DNA of 32,872 nucleotides from Paracoccaceae bacterium (GTDB lineage Bacteria > Pseudomonadota > Alphaproteobacteria > Rhodobacterales > Rhodobacteraceae): the NCBI GenBank assembly GCA_011389685.1, contig JAABTV010000024.1, positions 1-32,872 on the forward strand. Reading direction: 5' to 3'. Every line of letters starts with the position of its first letter. The stretch's first letter is position 1. The notes beneath the pieces are model-generated. The model had not been told where the DNA came from, ran no database searches, and worked only from the letters and a program-made list of their open reading frames with translations. Below are positions 1 through 7,477 of this stretch, one piece after another. A program made the translations under genes and the position numbers.

Positions 1-77
1 TGCACAAGGCAAAATCGCCTGCCGGGCAACGGGGCGCTGCCCGGGCTGCAAGCAGCCCGGGCGAAATGAATTCGATC
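1..77. repeat. GC-rich palindromic intergenic element, cut by the window edge
   Basis: Positions 39-49 and 52-62 form a perfect 11-bp inverted repeat (GCCCGGGCTGC, 2-nt loop). It is followed at 68-77 by GAATTCGATC. The same arrangement, GCCCGG-type hairpins next to GAATTCGATC, recurs at 6606-6723. Both lie 3' of a minus-strand gene and read towards it. I infer a dispersed BIME/REP-like element or a terminator-associated repeat. The left part is outside the window, so its full extent is unknown. Confidence 0.45.
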
Positions 78-111
78 GAGTGAAATTCCCTCTAGAGGCG
101 GGGCTGCCCCC

Positions 112-507
112 TCAGACGCCCACTTCCGGCCCCTCGCATTGCAACGGCGCGCGGCTCTGCTGCATCTCGTAAAGCTCGGTCGCGCCGGTCTCGCCCATGA
201 ACTGTGCGATCAGCCCGCGCTCGCCCTGCTCGAACACCCAGCAATGCGGCTCGGGCGTGTCCTCATAGGTGAAACAGATCATGCCATCCGCCTCGTACCA
301 GTGCCCCTCCATGCAACGCCCGTCCAGGAACGACCAGCGCACCCGCCGATTGTCGAGATATTCCTCGGCGCCATAGGGCTGCCCGCTCTCGCCATAATAA
401 AACGTCTTGCCCCGGGTCAGCGCGTCGAACGCCTCCGCGTCCAGTCGTTCACCGGCCCAGCCAAGGCTGCTCCACAGCCCGAAGATCAGAATGAAAACCC
501 ACCTCAT
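112..507 (-). CDS. Small exported protein of unknown function
   Basis: A 131-residue protein I cannot assign to a named family. The ATG at 507 gives a clean signal peptide: MRW, then a hydrophobic stretch ending SLGWA before GERLDAEAF. A GTG at 516 is possible but adds residues in front of the signal; the sequence AGGGTG about 8 nt before the ATG favours 507. The mature part is acidic, rich in aromatic residues (FYYGESG, VRWSFLDGRC, GHWYEADGMICFTY, HCWVFEQG) and has four cysteines, so a small beta-rich periplasmic domain with disulfides is plausible. The stop of the AlkB-like gene lies only 1 to 11 bases upstream, so the two are co-transcribed and probably translationally coupled. Function unknown. 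Confidence 0.75.
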   Translation of the reverse strand: MRWVFILIFGLWSSLGWAGERLDAEAFDALTRGKTFYYGESGQPYGAEEYLDNRRVRWSFLDGRCMEGHWYEADGMICFTYEDTPEPHCWVFEQGERGLIAQFMGETGATELYEMQQSRAPLQCEGPEVGV

Positions 508-517
508 GGGCCGCACC

Positions 518-1543
518 CTAACCGCTTTTCCCGACCCGCGAAAGCGCGCGGCGCATCACCCGGTGCCACAGCGGCGGGACAAGCGCGATCACCGCCATCA
601 CCGGCAGCCCATGCGGCAGCATCGGCATCTCTTCGCGCAGCCGCATCCCGGGATAGGGCCGGGCCGGGTTCAGGTGGTGGTCTGAATGGCGCGGCGCATT
701 GACCATCAGCGCCGAGGAAAACCAGTGTGGCGTGTTCCAGCTATGCGCGTCATTCACCGGCTCGGGTTTGCCATCCGCCCGGGTCTGGCGCCGCAGCCCG
801 TAATGCTGCACGTAATCGGCCAGCAGGATCTGAAGCTGCGCGTAGAGTGCGAGGAACAGGAATGTGACCAGCCCTGCCGCGCCAAAGATCAGCGCCGAGG
901 CCAGGGCGAATCCCGCCCCACCGCCGACATACTGAACATAGGGGTGGCCGGTCCACGGCTTGCCGGCCCGCTTGCGGCGCGCGCTTTCGGCGCGCCACCC
1001 GGCCATGAACGACCCCACCCAGGCCCGCGGCGCAAAGCGCCAGAACCCCTGGCCAAGCCGCGCCGAATTGGGGTCGGCCTCGGTGCCGACATGGGTATGA
1101 TGCACCAGCACATGGGCCGAGGCATGATGCCCGAACAGCATCGAGATATAGACCCAGCGCCCCAACGCCCGGGGCAGCCATGCGCCGCGATGGATCAACT
1201 CATGCGCGTTGGGGTGGCTGACCTGCCCCATCCACAGCGCCGCCGCGATCACCGTGGCCACCAGTGCGGCCCAGCCATGACCACCCCAGGCCACCGCCCC
1301 CGGCACGGCCCCCAGCACCGCGAAATGTGCAAGACCCAGCACCGCCGACAACACCTTGCCGGCGGGAAATTCCGCCCCCTCCGCGCGCTCGGGCAAAAGC
1401 TGCGGCACATAGCGGTCAAGCGCCGCCGTGAGCAGCGTCATGTAGATCAGCGCCGCCCAACCCCAAACGCCACCCATCGCGCAGGCCAGCAGGATCAGAC
1501 CCACCGGCATCAGCGTGGCGAGGGCAAACAGGCTCATCTGCAT
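518..1543 (-). CDS. AlkB-like alkane/fatty-acyl monooxygenase (integral-membrane di-iron hydroxylase)
   Basis: A 341-residue multi-spanning membrane protein with the histidine boxes of the AlkB branch of membrane di-iron hydroxylases: HELIHR near residue 113, the HHASAHVLVHHTH box followed by GTEADPNSARLGQGFW near 140-165, the HYG motif (ADYVQHYGLR) near 245, and HSDHHLNPARPYP near 285. AlkB enzymes oxidise terminal methyl groups of alkanes with electrons from rubredoxin; no rubredoxin or reductase gene is visible here, so the substrate is inferred only from family. The protein is shorter than classical AlkB (about 400 residues), which is common in marine Rhodobacterales homologues. The start at 1543 has AAAGGA 8-9 nt upstream; a second ATG lies at 1537. 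The next gene downstream is a small exported protein with essentially no gap. Confidence 0.85.
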   Translation of the reverse strand: MQMSLFALATLMPVGLILLACAMGGVWGWAALIYMTLLTAALDRYVPQLLPERAEGAEFPAGKVLSAVLGLAHFAVLGAVPGAVAWGGHGWAALVATVIAAALWMGQVSHPNAHELIHRGAWLPRALGRWVYISMLFGHHASAHVLVHHTHVGTEADPNSARLGQGFWRFAPRAWVGSFMAGWRAESARRKRAGKPWTGHPYVQYVGGGAGFALASALIFGAAGLVTFLFLALYAQLQILLADYVQHYGLRRQTRADGKPEPVNDAHSWNTPHWFSSALMVNAPRHSDHHLNPARPYPGMRLREEMPMLPHGLPVMAVIALVPPLWHRVMRRALSRVGKSG

Positions 1544-1774
1544 CGGGCTGTCCTTTCACGCTGCGCCGGGCATGCGGGGCGGGCAGGCTGGAATCCGTTC
1601 CGGTGCGACCTGCGACCGCCACAGGATAAGGCTCCTCGCAATCACGCGCAATCGCGTCCTTGGCAAACGGATCCGCCGACCGCCCCCCGGTCGATCCCGT
1701 CAAGCCTTGTCAATCTCTCGACCCGGCCCCGGACCTCGGCTAACCTTCCGCCAAACCGCACCGGACCCGTGCCC

Positions 1775-2422
1775 ATGACCGCCCCGATCCTCATCGCCGC
1801 CCTGCTCGCCGCGCTCTACTGGCTGCGCTATTGTAATGCCGGGCCGGGCTGGGCCAGGTCGGCGGTGAAAACCGCCTCGGTCCTCGGTCTCGCCCTCGCG
1901 GCCTGGCTGGCGGGCGGGCCGGCCCTGTTGCTGGCGGCGCTGCTGGCCAGCGCGCTCGGCGATTTCCTGCTCTCGCGCGACGGCGAGGCGACGTTCATCG
2001 CCGGGATCGGGGCCTTTGCCATGGGCCATGTCGCCTATGTCGCGCTGCTGCTGGATCACGCCGCCGGCCCCCCCGAAATCCTGTCGCTGCCCGCGGCCTA
2101 CACGCTGGCCTCGGCATTGGTGCTGCTTTGCGGGTCGATGGCATGGCTTTTGTGGCCGCGCGCCGGGGCGCTGCGTGTGCCGGTGCTGCTCTATATCCCG
2201 GTGATCTTCGCCATGGGTCTGGCCGCGCTCGGCGTGCCGCTCGCGGGGGCGCTGGCGCTCGTCCTGCCCGGCGCGCTGCTTTTCGTGCTGTCCGACACCA
2301 TCCTGGCGCTCGAACTCTTTGTTCTGCCCCGGGGCCATGTGCTCCACCGGCTTGCCCCCTTCGCCGTGTGGCCGAGCTATTGGGGCGCGCAGCTTCTCCT
2401 GACGCTGGGCTTTGCCCTGTGA
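1775..2422 (+). CDS. YhhN-family (lysoplasmalogenase-like) membrane protein
   Basis: A 215-residue, very hydrophobic protein with about seven or eight membrane segments. The pattern matches the YhhN/TMEM86 family: ALLASALGDFLLS in the first half, an FIAGIGAFAMGHVAYV segment, and LLFVLSDTILAL near the C-terminal third. Animal TMEM86 members hydrolyse the vinyl-ether bond of lysoplasmalogens; the substrate of bacterial members is mostly unproven. The conserved acidic residues (GD in helix 3, SD in helix 6) are present. ATG 1775 was chosen because upstream in-frame sequence is antisense to the AlkB-like gene. Its stop TGA (2420-2422) abuts the stop of the convergent kinase-like gene with no spacer, so no separate terminator fits between them. 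Confidence 0.8.
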   Translation: MTAPILIAALLAALYWLRYCNAGPGWARSAVKTASVLGLALAAWLAGGPALLLAALLASALGDFLLSRDGEATFIAGIGAFAMGHVAYVALLLDHAAGPPEILSLPAAYTLASALVLLCGSMAWLLWPRAGALRVPVLLYIPVIFAMGLAALGVPLAGALALVLPGALLFVLSDTILALELFVLPRGHVLHRLAPFAVWPSYWGAQLLLTLGFAL

Positions 2423-3190
2423 TCAGCCGTGCCCGGTGAAAAGCCCGTAAACCATCGGAATCGCCCGGAAATCGCGCCCCCGCCCGTTGTGGCGGTTCTG
2501 CAAGGGCCGGGTCAGGATCAGCGGCCAGCGGTTGCGCCGCAGCCAGGCCGCCGTGTCCTCCCAGACCCCCTGTCGATCCGCCGCGCGATAGGCGTCGAAC
2601 CCGGCCCGCGCGGCCGGGCCATCGGTGCGCAATTCCTTGAACGTGTCATGGGCAAAGGCGATCAGATCGCGCCTGAGCCGCGCCGGATTCGCCCAAACGG
2701 CCGCACTTACCACCCGCGTGTTCTCAAGGTCGATGAAACGCACCACGCCATCGCGCAGGCACATGTCGCGCAGCGCCGGGCGGCCATGCGCCACCCCCGC
2801 GCCATGCAGCACCGCCAGCGCCCGGCCCGCCGCCGCCATCGTCGCGGCCTGTGCCCCCGGGTTGTCGCGCTGTTCGGCCAGAACATGCCGCACCGGCATC
2901 CCCGCATCTTCGAGCAGGACAAACCCCGGCCCCTCGGCCACGATATCGGGCACCGGCAATCCCTGTTCGGCCAACCATCTCAGCGCGCGCAGTTCCTGAG
3001 CGAAATTCCGCGCCGGGTCACCCTTCAGAAGACGAAACCGCAGGCTCGGGCGCTCACGCTGTTTGAGCCAGAAAACCTTGCCCCGGCTCTTGACACGCCT
3101 GACCCGCGCCCCGGGATCGGCAAGCGCCTTGTGGACCTTGCGTTCCAGCTTTGGCCAGGCCGGCACACACCATGTCACTCCTGGATCCAT
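2423..3190 (-). CDS. Small kinase-fold protein (Bud32/RIO/LPS-kinase-like)
   Basis: A 255-residue protein with a minimal protein-kinase-like fold. Visible elements: the presumed ATP lysine in VFWLKQ near residue 44, an alpha-C glutamate in FAQELRALRWL, hinge-like VLLEDAG, a catalytic-loop-like HGRPALRDMCL, and a metal-binding-like FIDLENTR. The canonical HGD of InaA/WaaP-type kinases is HGR here; in some small bacterial kinases of this type the aspartate sits further along (RD), which is what is seen. The substrate is unknown; lipid, LPS or sugar phosphorylation are options. Three start codons are possible in a row (TTG 3196, GTG 3193, ATG 3190); I take the ATG. There is no clear Shine-Dalgarno. 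A strong Pho box lies 32 bases upstream, suggesting induction by phosphate starvation. Confidence 0.7.
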   Translation of the reverse strand: MDPGVTWCVPAWPKLERKVHKALADPGARVRRVKSRGKVFWLKQRERPSLRFRLLKGDPARNFAQELRALRWLAEQGLPVPDIVAEGPGFVLLEDAGMPVRHVLAEQRDNPGAQAATMAAAGRALAVLHGAGVAHGRPALRDMCLRDGVVRFIDLENTRVVSAAVWANPARLRRDLIAFAHDTFKELRTDGPAARAGFDAYRAADRQGVWEDTAAWLRRNRWPLILTRPLQNRHNGRGRDFRAIPMVYGLFTGHG

Positions 3191-3207
3191 CACCAAGGGT
3201 CTGCCCG

Positions 3208-3239
3208 ATCATTGCGACTGGATGACAATTTTATGACAA
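3208..3239 (-). promoter_or_regulatory. Pho box plus -10, driving the kinase-like gene
   Basis: Read on the minus strand, 3239-3222 is TTGTCAT-AAAA-TTGTCAT: two identical 7-mers separated by four A, an 11-bp period. The known PhoB box is CTGTCATA(A/T)A(A/T)CTGTCA(C/T), so 16 of 18 positions agree. PhoB boxes replace the -35 element; 8 nt further on the minus strand is AATGAT (3213-3208), a fair -10. The orientation points to the kinase-like gene, whose ATG begins at 3190. It is in the wrong orientation and too far away to act on ftsY in the usual way. Confidence 0.7.
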
Positions 3240-3379
3240 TCCGCAGCGCATGGGAAGTGCCTGTGGTTCCTGCCAGTGATTCCTGCGCGCCGGGCCCGGC
3301 CTTTCGCGCGTTGTCTGCAATGGCGCCTTTTCCTTCCGGCCAAGGCGTATTAACTGGAAGGGAACAGCGGAGTCTCTCA

Positions 3380-4954
3380 ATGTCTTTTTTTCGAAAACTC
3401 AAGGATCGCCTGCTCAAATCCTCGTCCAGGCTGGAGGAAGGGCTGGATGCGATCGTCGAGGATGGCGGCGTCGAGGAAGAGATCGAGGTTGAAACCCCGG
3501 ACGCGCAGCCCGAACCCGAGACCCCGGCCGACCCCGATCCTGACACCGAACCCCAACCCGACCCCGAAAGCGAACCGGCACCCGAACCCGACCCGGTGCC
3601 TTTCCCCGACCCCGCGCCCGAGGAACAGCCCGAACCTGAGCCCGAGCCCGAGCCCGAAGAAGAGCCCACTCCCCGGCCCGCCCAGCCCGAGCGGCCGCAA
3701 CCCGAAGATCCCACCCCGCGCCCCGCGCCCGAAGAACTCCCCGAACCCCCCGAGATCGAACCCGAACCGCTGCCCGATCCCACGCCCGAACCCGAGCCGA
3801 TCCCGGCGCCGGACGACCCCCCGAACGATCCTGGCCAGCCCGCCCCCGAACACGACCCCGGGCACGACCCCGACACCGAGCCGCAGGAAATCCCCCCCGG
3901 CACCGAACCGCTTCCCGAACCGTCCCCCGACGAGTTCCCGGACCAAAGCCCCGAAGAGGGCCCGCAACCCGTCGACCCCACGCCCGGGCCCGCGCCGCTC
4001 GAAATCCCCGAAACCGGACCGGATGAGATCACCGGCGCCGTGACGACCGACCCGACCGAACGCCGCCCCGGCTTTCTCTCGCGGCTGTTCCGGCGCGAAA
4101 CGAAAACCGTCACAAGGCGGGTGCTCGACGATGACATGCTCGAACAGATCGAGGAACTGCTCATCGCCTCCGACATGGGTGTGGATACCGCGCTGCGTGT
4201 CACCGCCAACATGGCCGAGGGCCGCTTTGGCACGCGGGTCTCGACGCAGGAGATCAAGCAATTGCTCGCCGCCGAGATCGCCCGCGTGATGAACGAGGTC
4301 GCCCGCCCGATGCCGCTCTATCCCGACACCCCGCAGGTGGTGCTGGTGGTCGGCGTGAACGGCTCGGGCAAGACCACCACCATCGGCAAGCTGGCCGCGC
4401 AGTTCAAGGCCGCCGGGAAAAGCGTGGTCATCGCCGCGGGTGACACGTTCCGCGCCGCGGCGGTCGGGCAATTGCAGATCTGGGGCGAGCGCGCCGGGGT
4501 GCCGGTGCTGACCGCGCCCGAAGGCTCCGACCCGGCAAGCCTCGCCTGGGAGGCGCTCACCAAGGCGCGCGCCGATGGCGCGGATCTCTTGATGATCGAC
4601 ACCGCCGGGCGACTCCAGAACCGCAAGGATCTGATGGAGGAACTGGCCAAGATCGTGCGCGTCCTGCGCAAGCTCGACCCCACCGCGCCGCACAATACGC
4701 TTTTGGTCCTCGACGCCACCACCGGCCAGAACGCGCTCAACCAGGTCGAGGTGTTCCGCCAGATCGCCGATGTGAGCGGCCTCGTGATGACCAAGCTCGA
4801 CGGCACCGCCAAGGGTGGCGTGCTGGTCGCGCTGGCCGACAGGTTCGGCCTGCCGATCCACGCCATCGGGGTCGGCGAACAGATCGACGACCTCGCCCCC
4901 TTCGACCCCGAGGATTTCGCCGCCGCCCTCACCGGTCTCGACCGCCAGGCATGA
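3380..4954 (+). CDS. ftsY: Signal recognition particle receptor FtsY with long acidic/proline linker
   Basis: A 524-residue SRP receptor GTPase, docking ribosome-SRP complexes at the SecYEG translocon. The NG domain (about residues 230-520) is intact: helix LDDDMLEQIEELLIASDMG, P-loop GVNGSGKTTTIGKLA, DTFRAAA, DTAGR, TKLDGTAKGG and a C-terminal FDPEDFAAAL. The first 27 residues (SFFRKLKDRLLKSSSRLEEGL) look like the membrane-targeting helix alphaN1 that in E. coli FtsY directly precedes the N domain. Here about 180 residues of Pro/Glu/Asp-rich sequence separate it from the rest of the N domain. A second basic patch (GFLSRLFRRE) precedes the N domain. ATG 3380 is preceded by GGAG at the right distance. 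A TATTAA at 3348-3353 could be its -10, with a poor -35. Confidence 0.97.
   Translation: MSFFRKLKDRLLKSSSRLEEGLDAIVEDGGVEEEIEVETPDAQPEPETPADPDPDTEPQPDPESEPAPEPDPVPFPDPAPEEQPEPEPEPEPEEEPTPRPAQPERPQPEDPTPRPAPEELPEPPEIEPEPLPDPTPEPEPIPAPDDPPNDPGQPAPEHDPGHDPDTEPQEIPPGTEPLPEPSPDEFPDQSPEEGPQPVDPTPGPAPLEIPETGPDEITGAVTTDPTERRPGFLSRLFRRETKTVTRRVLDDDMLEQIEELLIASDMGVDTALRVTANMAEGRFGTRVSTQEIKQLLAAEIARVMNEVARPMPLYPDTPQVVLVVGVNGSGKTTTIGKLAAQFKAAGKSVVIAAGDTFRAAAVGQLQIWGERAGVPVLTAPEGSDPASLAWEALTKARADGADLLMIDTAGRLQNRKDLMEELAKIVRVLRKLDPTAPHNTLLVLDATTGQNALNQVEVFRQIADVSGLVMTKLDGTAKGGVLVALADRFGLPIHAIGVGEQIDDLAPFDPEDFAAALTGLDRQA
3493..4035 (+). repeat. Low-complexity Pro/Glu/Asp-coding tract inside ftsY
   Basis: The DNA repeats CCCGA(A/G)CCC-like units that encode short runs such as PEPEPEPEPEEEP and DPDTEPQPDPESEP. 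It keeps one frame throughout and is a degenerate, not exact, repeat. It encodes a presumably disordered, strongly acidic linker between the N-terminal amphipathic helix and the NG domain of FtsY. Length variation between strains would be expected. Confidence 0.8.
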
Positions 4955-4981
4955 TCCCCGTGCCTGGTTTTCCGGTCCTGC

Positions 4982-5004
4982 CTTCATCTTGCCGGGAAAT
5001 ACTC
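4982..5004 (+). repeat. Copy 1 of a 3'-flank motif (CTTCATCTTGCC-N-AAATACTC)
   Basis: CTTCATCTTGCC at 4982-4993, a 3-nt gap, then AAATACTC at 4997-5004. It lies 27 nt after the ftsY stop on the same strand. The same two blocks occur after metZ (9922-9943) and glyS (18878-18899), always on the coding strand and always shortly after the stop codon. Confidence 0.7.
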
Positions 5005-5039
5005 GGTCGCGGCCGACCATCCGCGCCCATGGCCCGACC

Positions 5040-5942
5040 ATGAGCGACTGGCTGATCTCTCTGGAAGGCACCGCGGCGGGCAAGCAGCTTGCGACCTTCC
5101 TGGCACTCAGCGCGGCGCTCCTGCACGCGATCTTCGGCGCGCTGCAAAAGGGGCGCTATGACCCGTGGCTGTCGCGCGGGGCGATCGACGGCGCCTATGG
5201 CCTGATGGCCGCGCCCTTCGCCCTTTTCGTCGTGCCCTGGCCCGAGCCCCACATGTGGCCGATCTTCGCCGCCGCCTACGTGATCCACACCGTTTACAAG
5301 CTCCTGCAGGCCCAGGCCTATTCCAAGGGCGCCTACACGGTGGTCTACCCGGTGGTGCGCGGCACCGGCCCGCTCTTTACCGTATTCGGCGCCTGGCTGC
5401 TCTTCGGCGAAGTCTTCAATGCGGTGCAATGGGCGGGCGTCGCCACACTCCTTGCCGGGATTTACGGGCTGGCGCTCTACAATCTGCGCACCATCACGCT
5501 TGATCGTGACACCATGCCGCTGGCGCTGGGGCTGGCGGTGATGACCGGGCTTTTCGTGGCGCTCTACACCACCTGGGACGCATACGGCATCCGCGCCACC
5601 GCCAACCCCTTCACCTTCCTTTCCTGGCTCTTCTTCATCGACGGGCTGACCTTTCCGGTCATCGCCGGGCTGCGCTATCGCGCCATGCCCTCGCCACCGC
5701 CGCTGGCACCGCTCTTGCGCATGGGGGTGATGGGCGGGCTGATCGCCTTTGCCAGCTTCGGCTCGATCATGATGGCCACGCGGCTCGACAAGGTCGGGCA
5801 GGCGGCGGTGCTGCGCGAAACCTCGACCGTGTTCGCCGCCCTCATCGCCTGGCTGATGCTGGGCGAGCGCACCGGACCGCGGCGAATCGCCCTTATGGCC
5901 TTGATCGCCGCCGGGGCCGTGATAGTTGAGTTGGGCAGGTAA
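5040..5942 (+). CDS. EamA/DMT-superfamily membrane transporter
   Basis: A 300-residue, ten-helix membrane protein with the two-fold repeat of the drug/metabolite transporter superfamily. Each half ends in a typical EamA tail: GPLFTVFGAWLLFGEVFNAVQWAGVATLLAGI and AVLRETSTVFAALIAWLMLGER. Substrate cannot be read from sequence; family members export amino acids, nucleosides or other small metabolites. ATG 5040 is the first in-frame start after ftsY; there is no good Shine-Dalgarno. The gene sits between ftsY and yciB with 85 and 13 bp gaps; a transcript shared with yciB is likely. Confidence 0.88.
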   Translation: MSDWLISLEGTAAGKQLATFLALSAALLHAIFGALQKGRYDPWLSRGAIDGAYGLMAAPFALFVVPWPEPHMWPIFAAAYVIHTVYKLLQAQAYSKGAYTVVYPVVRGTGPLFTVFGAWLLFGEVFNAVQWAGVATLLAGIYGLALYNLRTITLDRDTMPLALGLAVMTGLFVALYTTWDAYGIRATANPFTFLSWLFFIDGLTFPVIAGLRYRAMPSPPPLAPLLRMGVMGGLIAFASFGSIMMATRLDKVGQAAVLRETSTVFAALIAWLMLGERTGPRRIALMALIAAGAVIVELGR

Positions 5943-5955
5943 CAGCGAGGCCCCC

Positions 5956-6573
5956 ATGGCAGAGCCACGAGAAATCAACCCTATGCTGAAAATGGCCCTC
6001 GAACTGGGCCCGGTCCTGGCCTTCTTCGTCGCCTATCTGTGGCTCAAGGATCACGTCTTCACCATCGCGGGCACCGACTATTCCGGTTTCATCCTGGTGA
6101 CGGCCGGTTTCGTGCCGCTGATGATGCTGACCTCCGCCATCCTGTGGAAACTCACCGGCCATCTCAGCCGGATGCAGATGTTCACCCTCGTGCTGGTGGT
6201 GATCTTCGGCGGTCTCACCGTCTGGCTCAACGATCCGCGCTTCATCAAGATGAAGCCGACGATCCTCTATCTCGTCTTCGCCGGCATCCTCGGATTCGGG
6301 CTCTTGCGCGGCAAATCGCTCCTGCGGGTGGTGATGGATGCGATGGTGCCGCTCACCCACGAAGGCTGGATCATCCTCACCCGCCGGTTGATGTTCTTCT
6401 TCTTCGGCCTCGCCATCGCCAACGAACTGGTCTGGCGCCTGATGTCCGAAGCCGCCTGGGTCAATTTCAAGACCTTCGGCCTCACCGCAGCGATCTTCAT
6501 CTTCTTCATGACCCAGAGTCGCCTCTTCCGCGATCACGGCACCGGCGATGGGGATGAGGATTCGCAAACCTGA
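5956..6573 (+). CDS. yciB: Inner membrane protein YciB/IspZ (septation protein A family)
   Basis: A 205-residue membrane protein of the YciB/IspZ family. Family hallmarks are visible: NPMLKMALELGPVLAFF at the start, FIKMKPTILYLVFAGILGFG in the middle (the KPT motif), WIILTRRLMFFFFGLAIANELVW, and WVNFKTFGLTAAIFIFFMTQ at the end. Five or so membrane helices. In enteric bacteria YciB links the cell-wall elongation and division machinery and influences membrane integrity; in Shigella the homologue ispZ affects septation and spreading. ATG 5956 has GCGAGG upstream. The start lies 13 bp after the EamA stop, so the two probably form one transcript. Confidence 0.93.
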   Translation: MAEPREINPMLKMALELGPVLAFFVAYLWLKDHVFTIAGTDYSGFILVTAGFVPLMMLTSAILWKLTGHLSRMQMFTLVLVVIFGGLTVWLNDPRFIKMKPTILYLVFAGILGFGLLRGKSLLRVVMDAMVPLTHEGWIILTRRLMFFFFGLAIANELVWRLMSEAAWVNFKTFGLTAAIFIFFMTQSRLFRDHGTGDGDEDSQT

Positions 6574-6605
6574 GACGCAGGTCTGCCGCTCGATGGCGCT
6601 CTATC

Positions 6606-6723
6606 GCATTTCGCTCTCGATCGGATTCAACCGATGCCGAACGACAGGGCAGCACCTGGCCGGGCGGCGGCCCCGTGCTGCCCGGGCGGCTTCGCCGCCG
6701 TTCCGGGCAGGGCGAATTCGATC
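6606..6723. repeat. Palindromic intergenic element between convergent genes
   Basis: A composite of inverted repeats between yciB and the glutathione transferase gene. The left end (6606-6628, GCATTTCGCTCTCGATCGGATTC) is an approximate reverse complement of the sequence at 68-90 near the window start, and the right end has GAATTCGATC (6714-6723), so the element is bounded by imperfect inverted ends. Inside are GGGCAGCAC/GTGCTGCCC (6647-6655 with 6675-6683, perfect) and a nested GCCCGG...CCGGGC hairpin with an inner GGCGG/CCGCC stem. It probably also acts as a bidirectional terminator. Confidence 0.5.
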
Positions 6724-6748
6724 AAAGGAAGCACGCCCTGAACCCCCC

Positions 6749-7456
6749 TCACCCCTTGCGCCCGAACAGAACCCCGTGGCTCTCCTTGTTCGCCTGCGGT
6801 GTCTGGCGCAGCTCGGCATGAAGCGCCCGGCCCGCCTTCACGCCGGGACGACCACCCACCGCCTCCAGCCAGCGCGCGAAATGCGGCTTGTCGTCCAATG
6901 TCTGCTGTTGCCCCTCCCACAGCGACGCCCAGGGCCAGATCGCCATGTCGGCGATCGAATAGAAATCGCCCGCCACGTATTCGTTTTCCGCCAGCCGCGT
7001 GTCGAGCACCTTGTAAAGCCGCGCCACCTCGCCCCGATACCGATCCTGCGCATAGGGCAGCACCTGCGGCGGGTCCATCACCGGGGCATATTTCAGGAAA
7101 TGATGCGCCTGGCCCGCCATCGGCCCGACACCACCCATCTGCCACATCAGCCATTCCTCGACCGCGATCCGCTCGCGCTCGGACTGCCCGTAGAACCGCC
7201 CCGTCTTGCGCGCCAGGTACATCAGGATCGCCCCTGATTCGAAGACCGAGACCGGCCCGCCCCCCGGCCCCTCGGGATCGACAATCGCCGGCATCCGGTT
7301 GTTGGGCGAGATCGCAAGGAACTCCGGCGCGAACTGCTCGCCCTTGCCGATATTGACCAGCGTCACCTCGTAAGGCAGCCCCATCTCCTCCAGCGCGATC
7401 GAGGCTTTCCACCCGTTCGGCGTGGGCCAGAAATACAATTCGATGGGTCTGGTCAT
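6749..7456 (-). CDS. Glutathione S-transferase family protein (Nu/YfcG type)
   Basis: A 235-residue two-domain glutathione transferase. The N-terminal thioredoxin-like domain starts IELYFWPTPNGWKASIALEE, the pattern of YfcG/YghU-type (Nu-class) enzymes, with NIGKGEQFAPEFLAISPNNRMPAIVD and the conserved glutathione-binding FESGAILMYLA. The C-terminal helical domain has SIADMAIWPWA, the usual fold-stabilising motif. Nu-class enzymes act as glutathione-dependent disulfide-bond reductases rather than classic conjugating enzymes. A good Shine-Dalgarno (AAGGGAG) precedes the ATG. The gene follows the alpha/beta hydrolase gene by 21 bp on the same strand, so they are likely one operon. Confidence 0.92.
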   Translation of the reverse strand: MTRPIELYFWPTPNGWKASIALEEMGLPYEVTLVNIGKGEQFAPEFLAISPNNRMPAIVDPEGPGGGPVSVFESGAILMYLARKTGRFYGQSERERIAVEEWLMWQMGGVGPMAGQAHHFLKYAPVMDPPQVLPYAQDRYRGEVARLYKVLDTRLAENEYVAGDFYSIADMAIWPWASLWEGQQQTLDDKPHFARWLEAVGGRPGVKAGRALHAELRQTPQANKESHGVLFGRKG

Positions 7457-7477
7457 GACGGGTCTCCCTTTCGGGCG

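Noticed and set aside
3190..4257. Ser/Gly-repeat protein on the minus strand of ftsY
   Set aside because: It is the antisense reading of the Pro/Glu/Asp linker; the repeats follow directly from the CCCGAA-type units.
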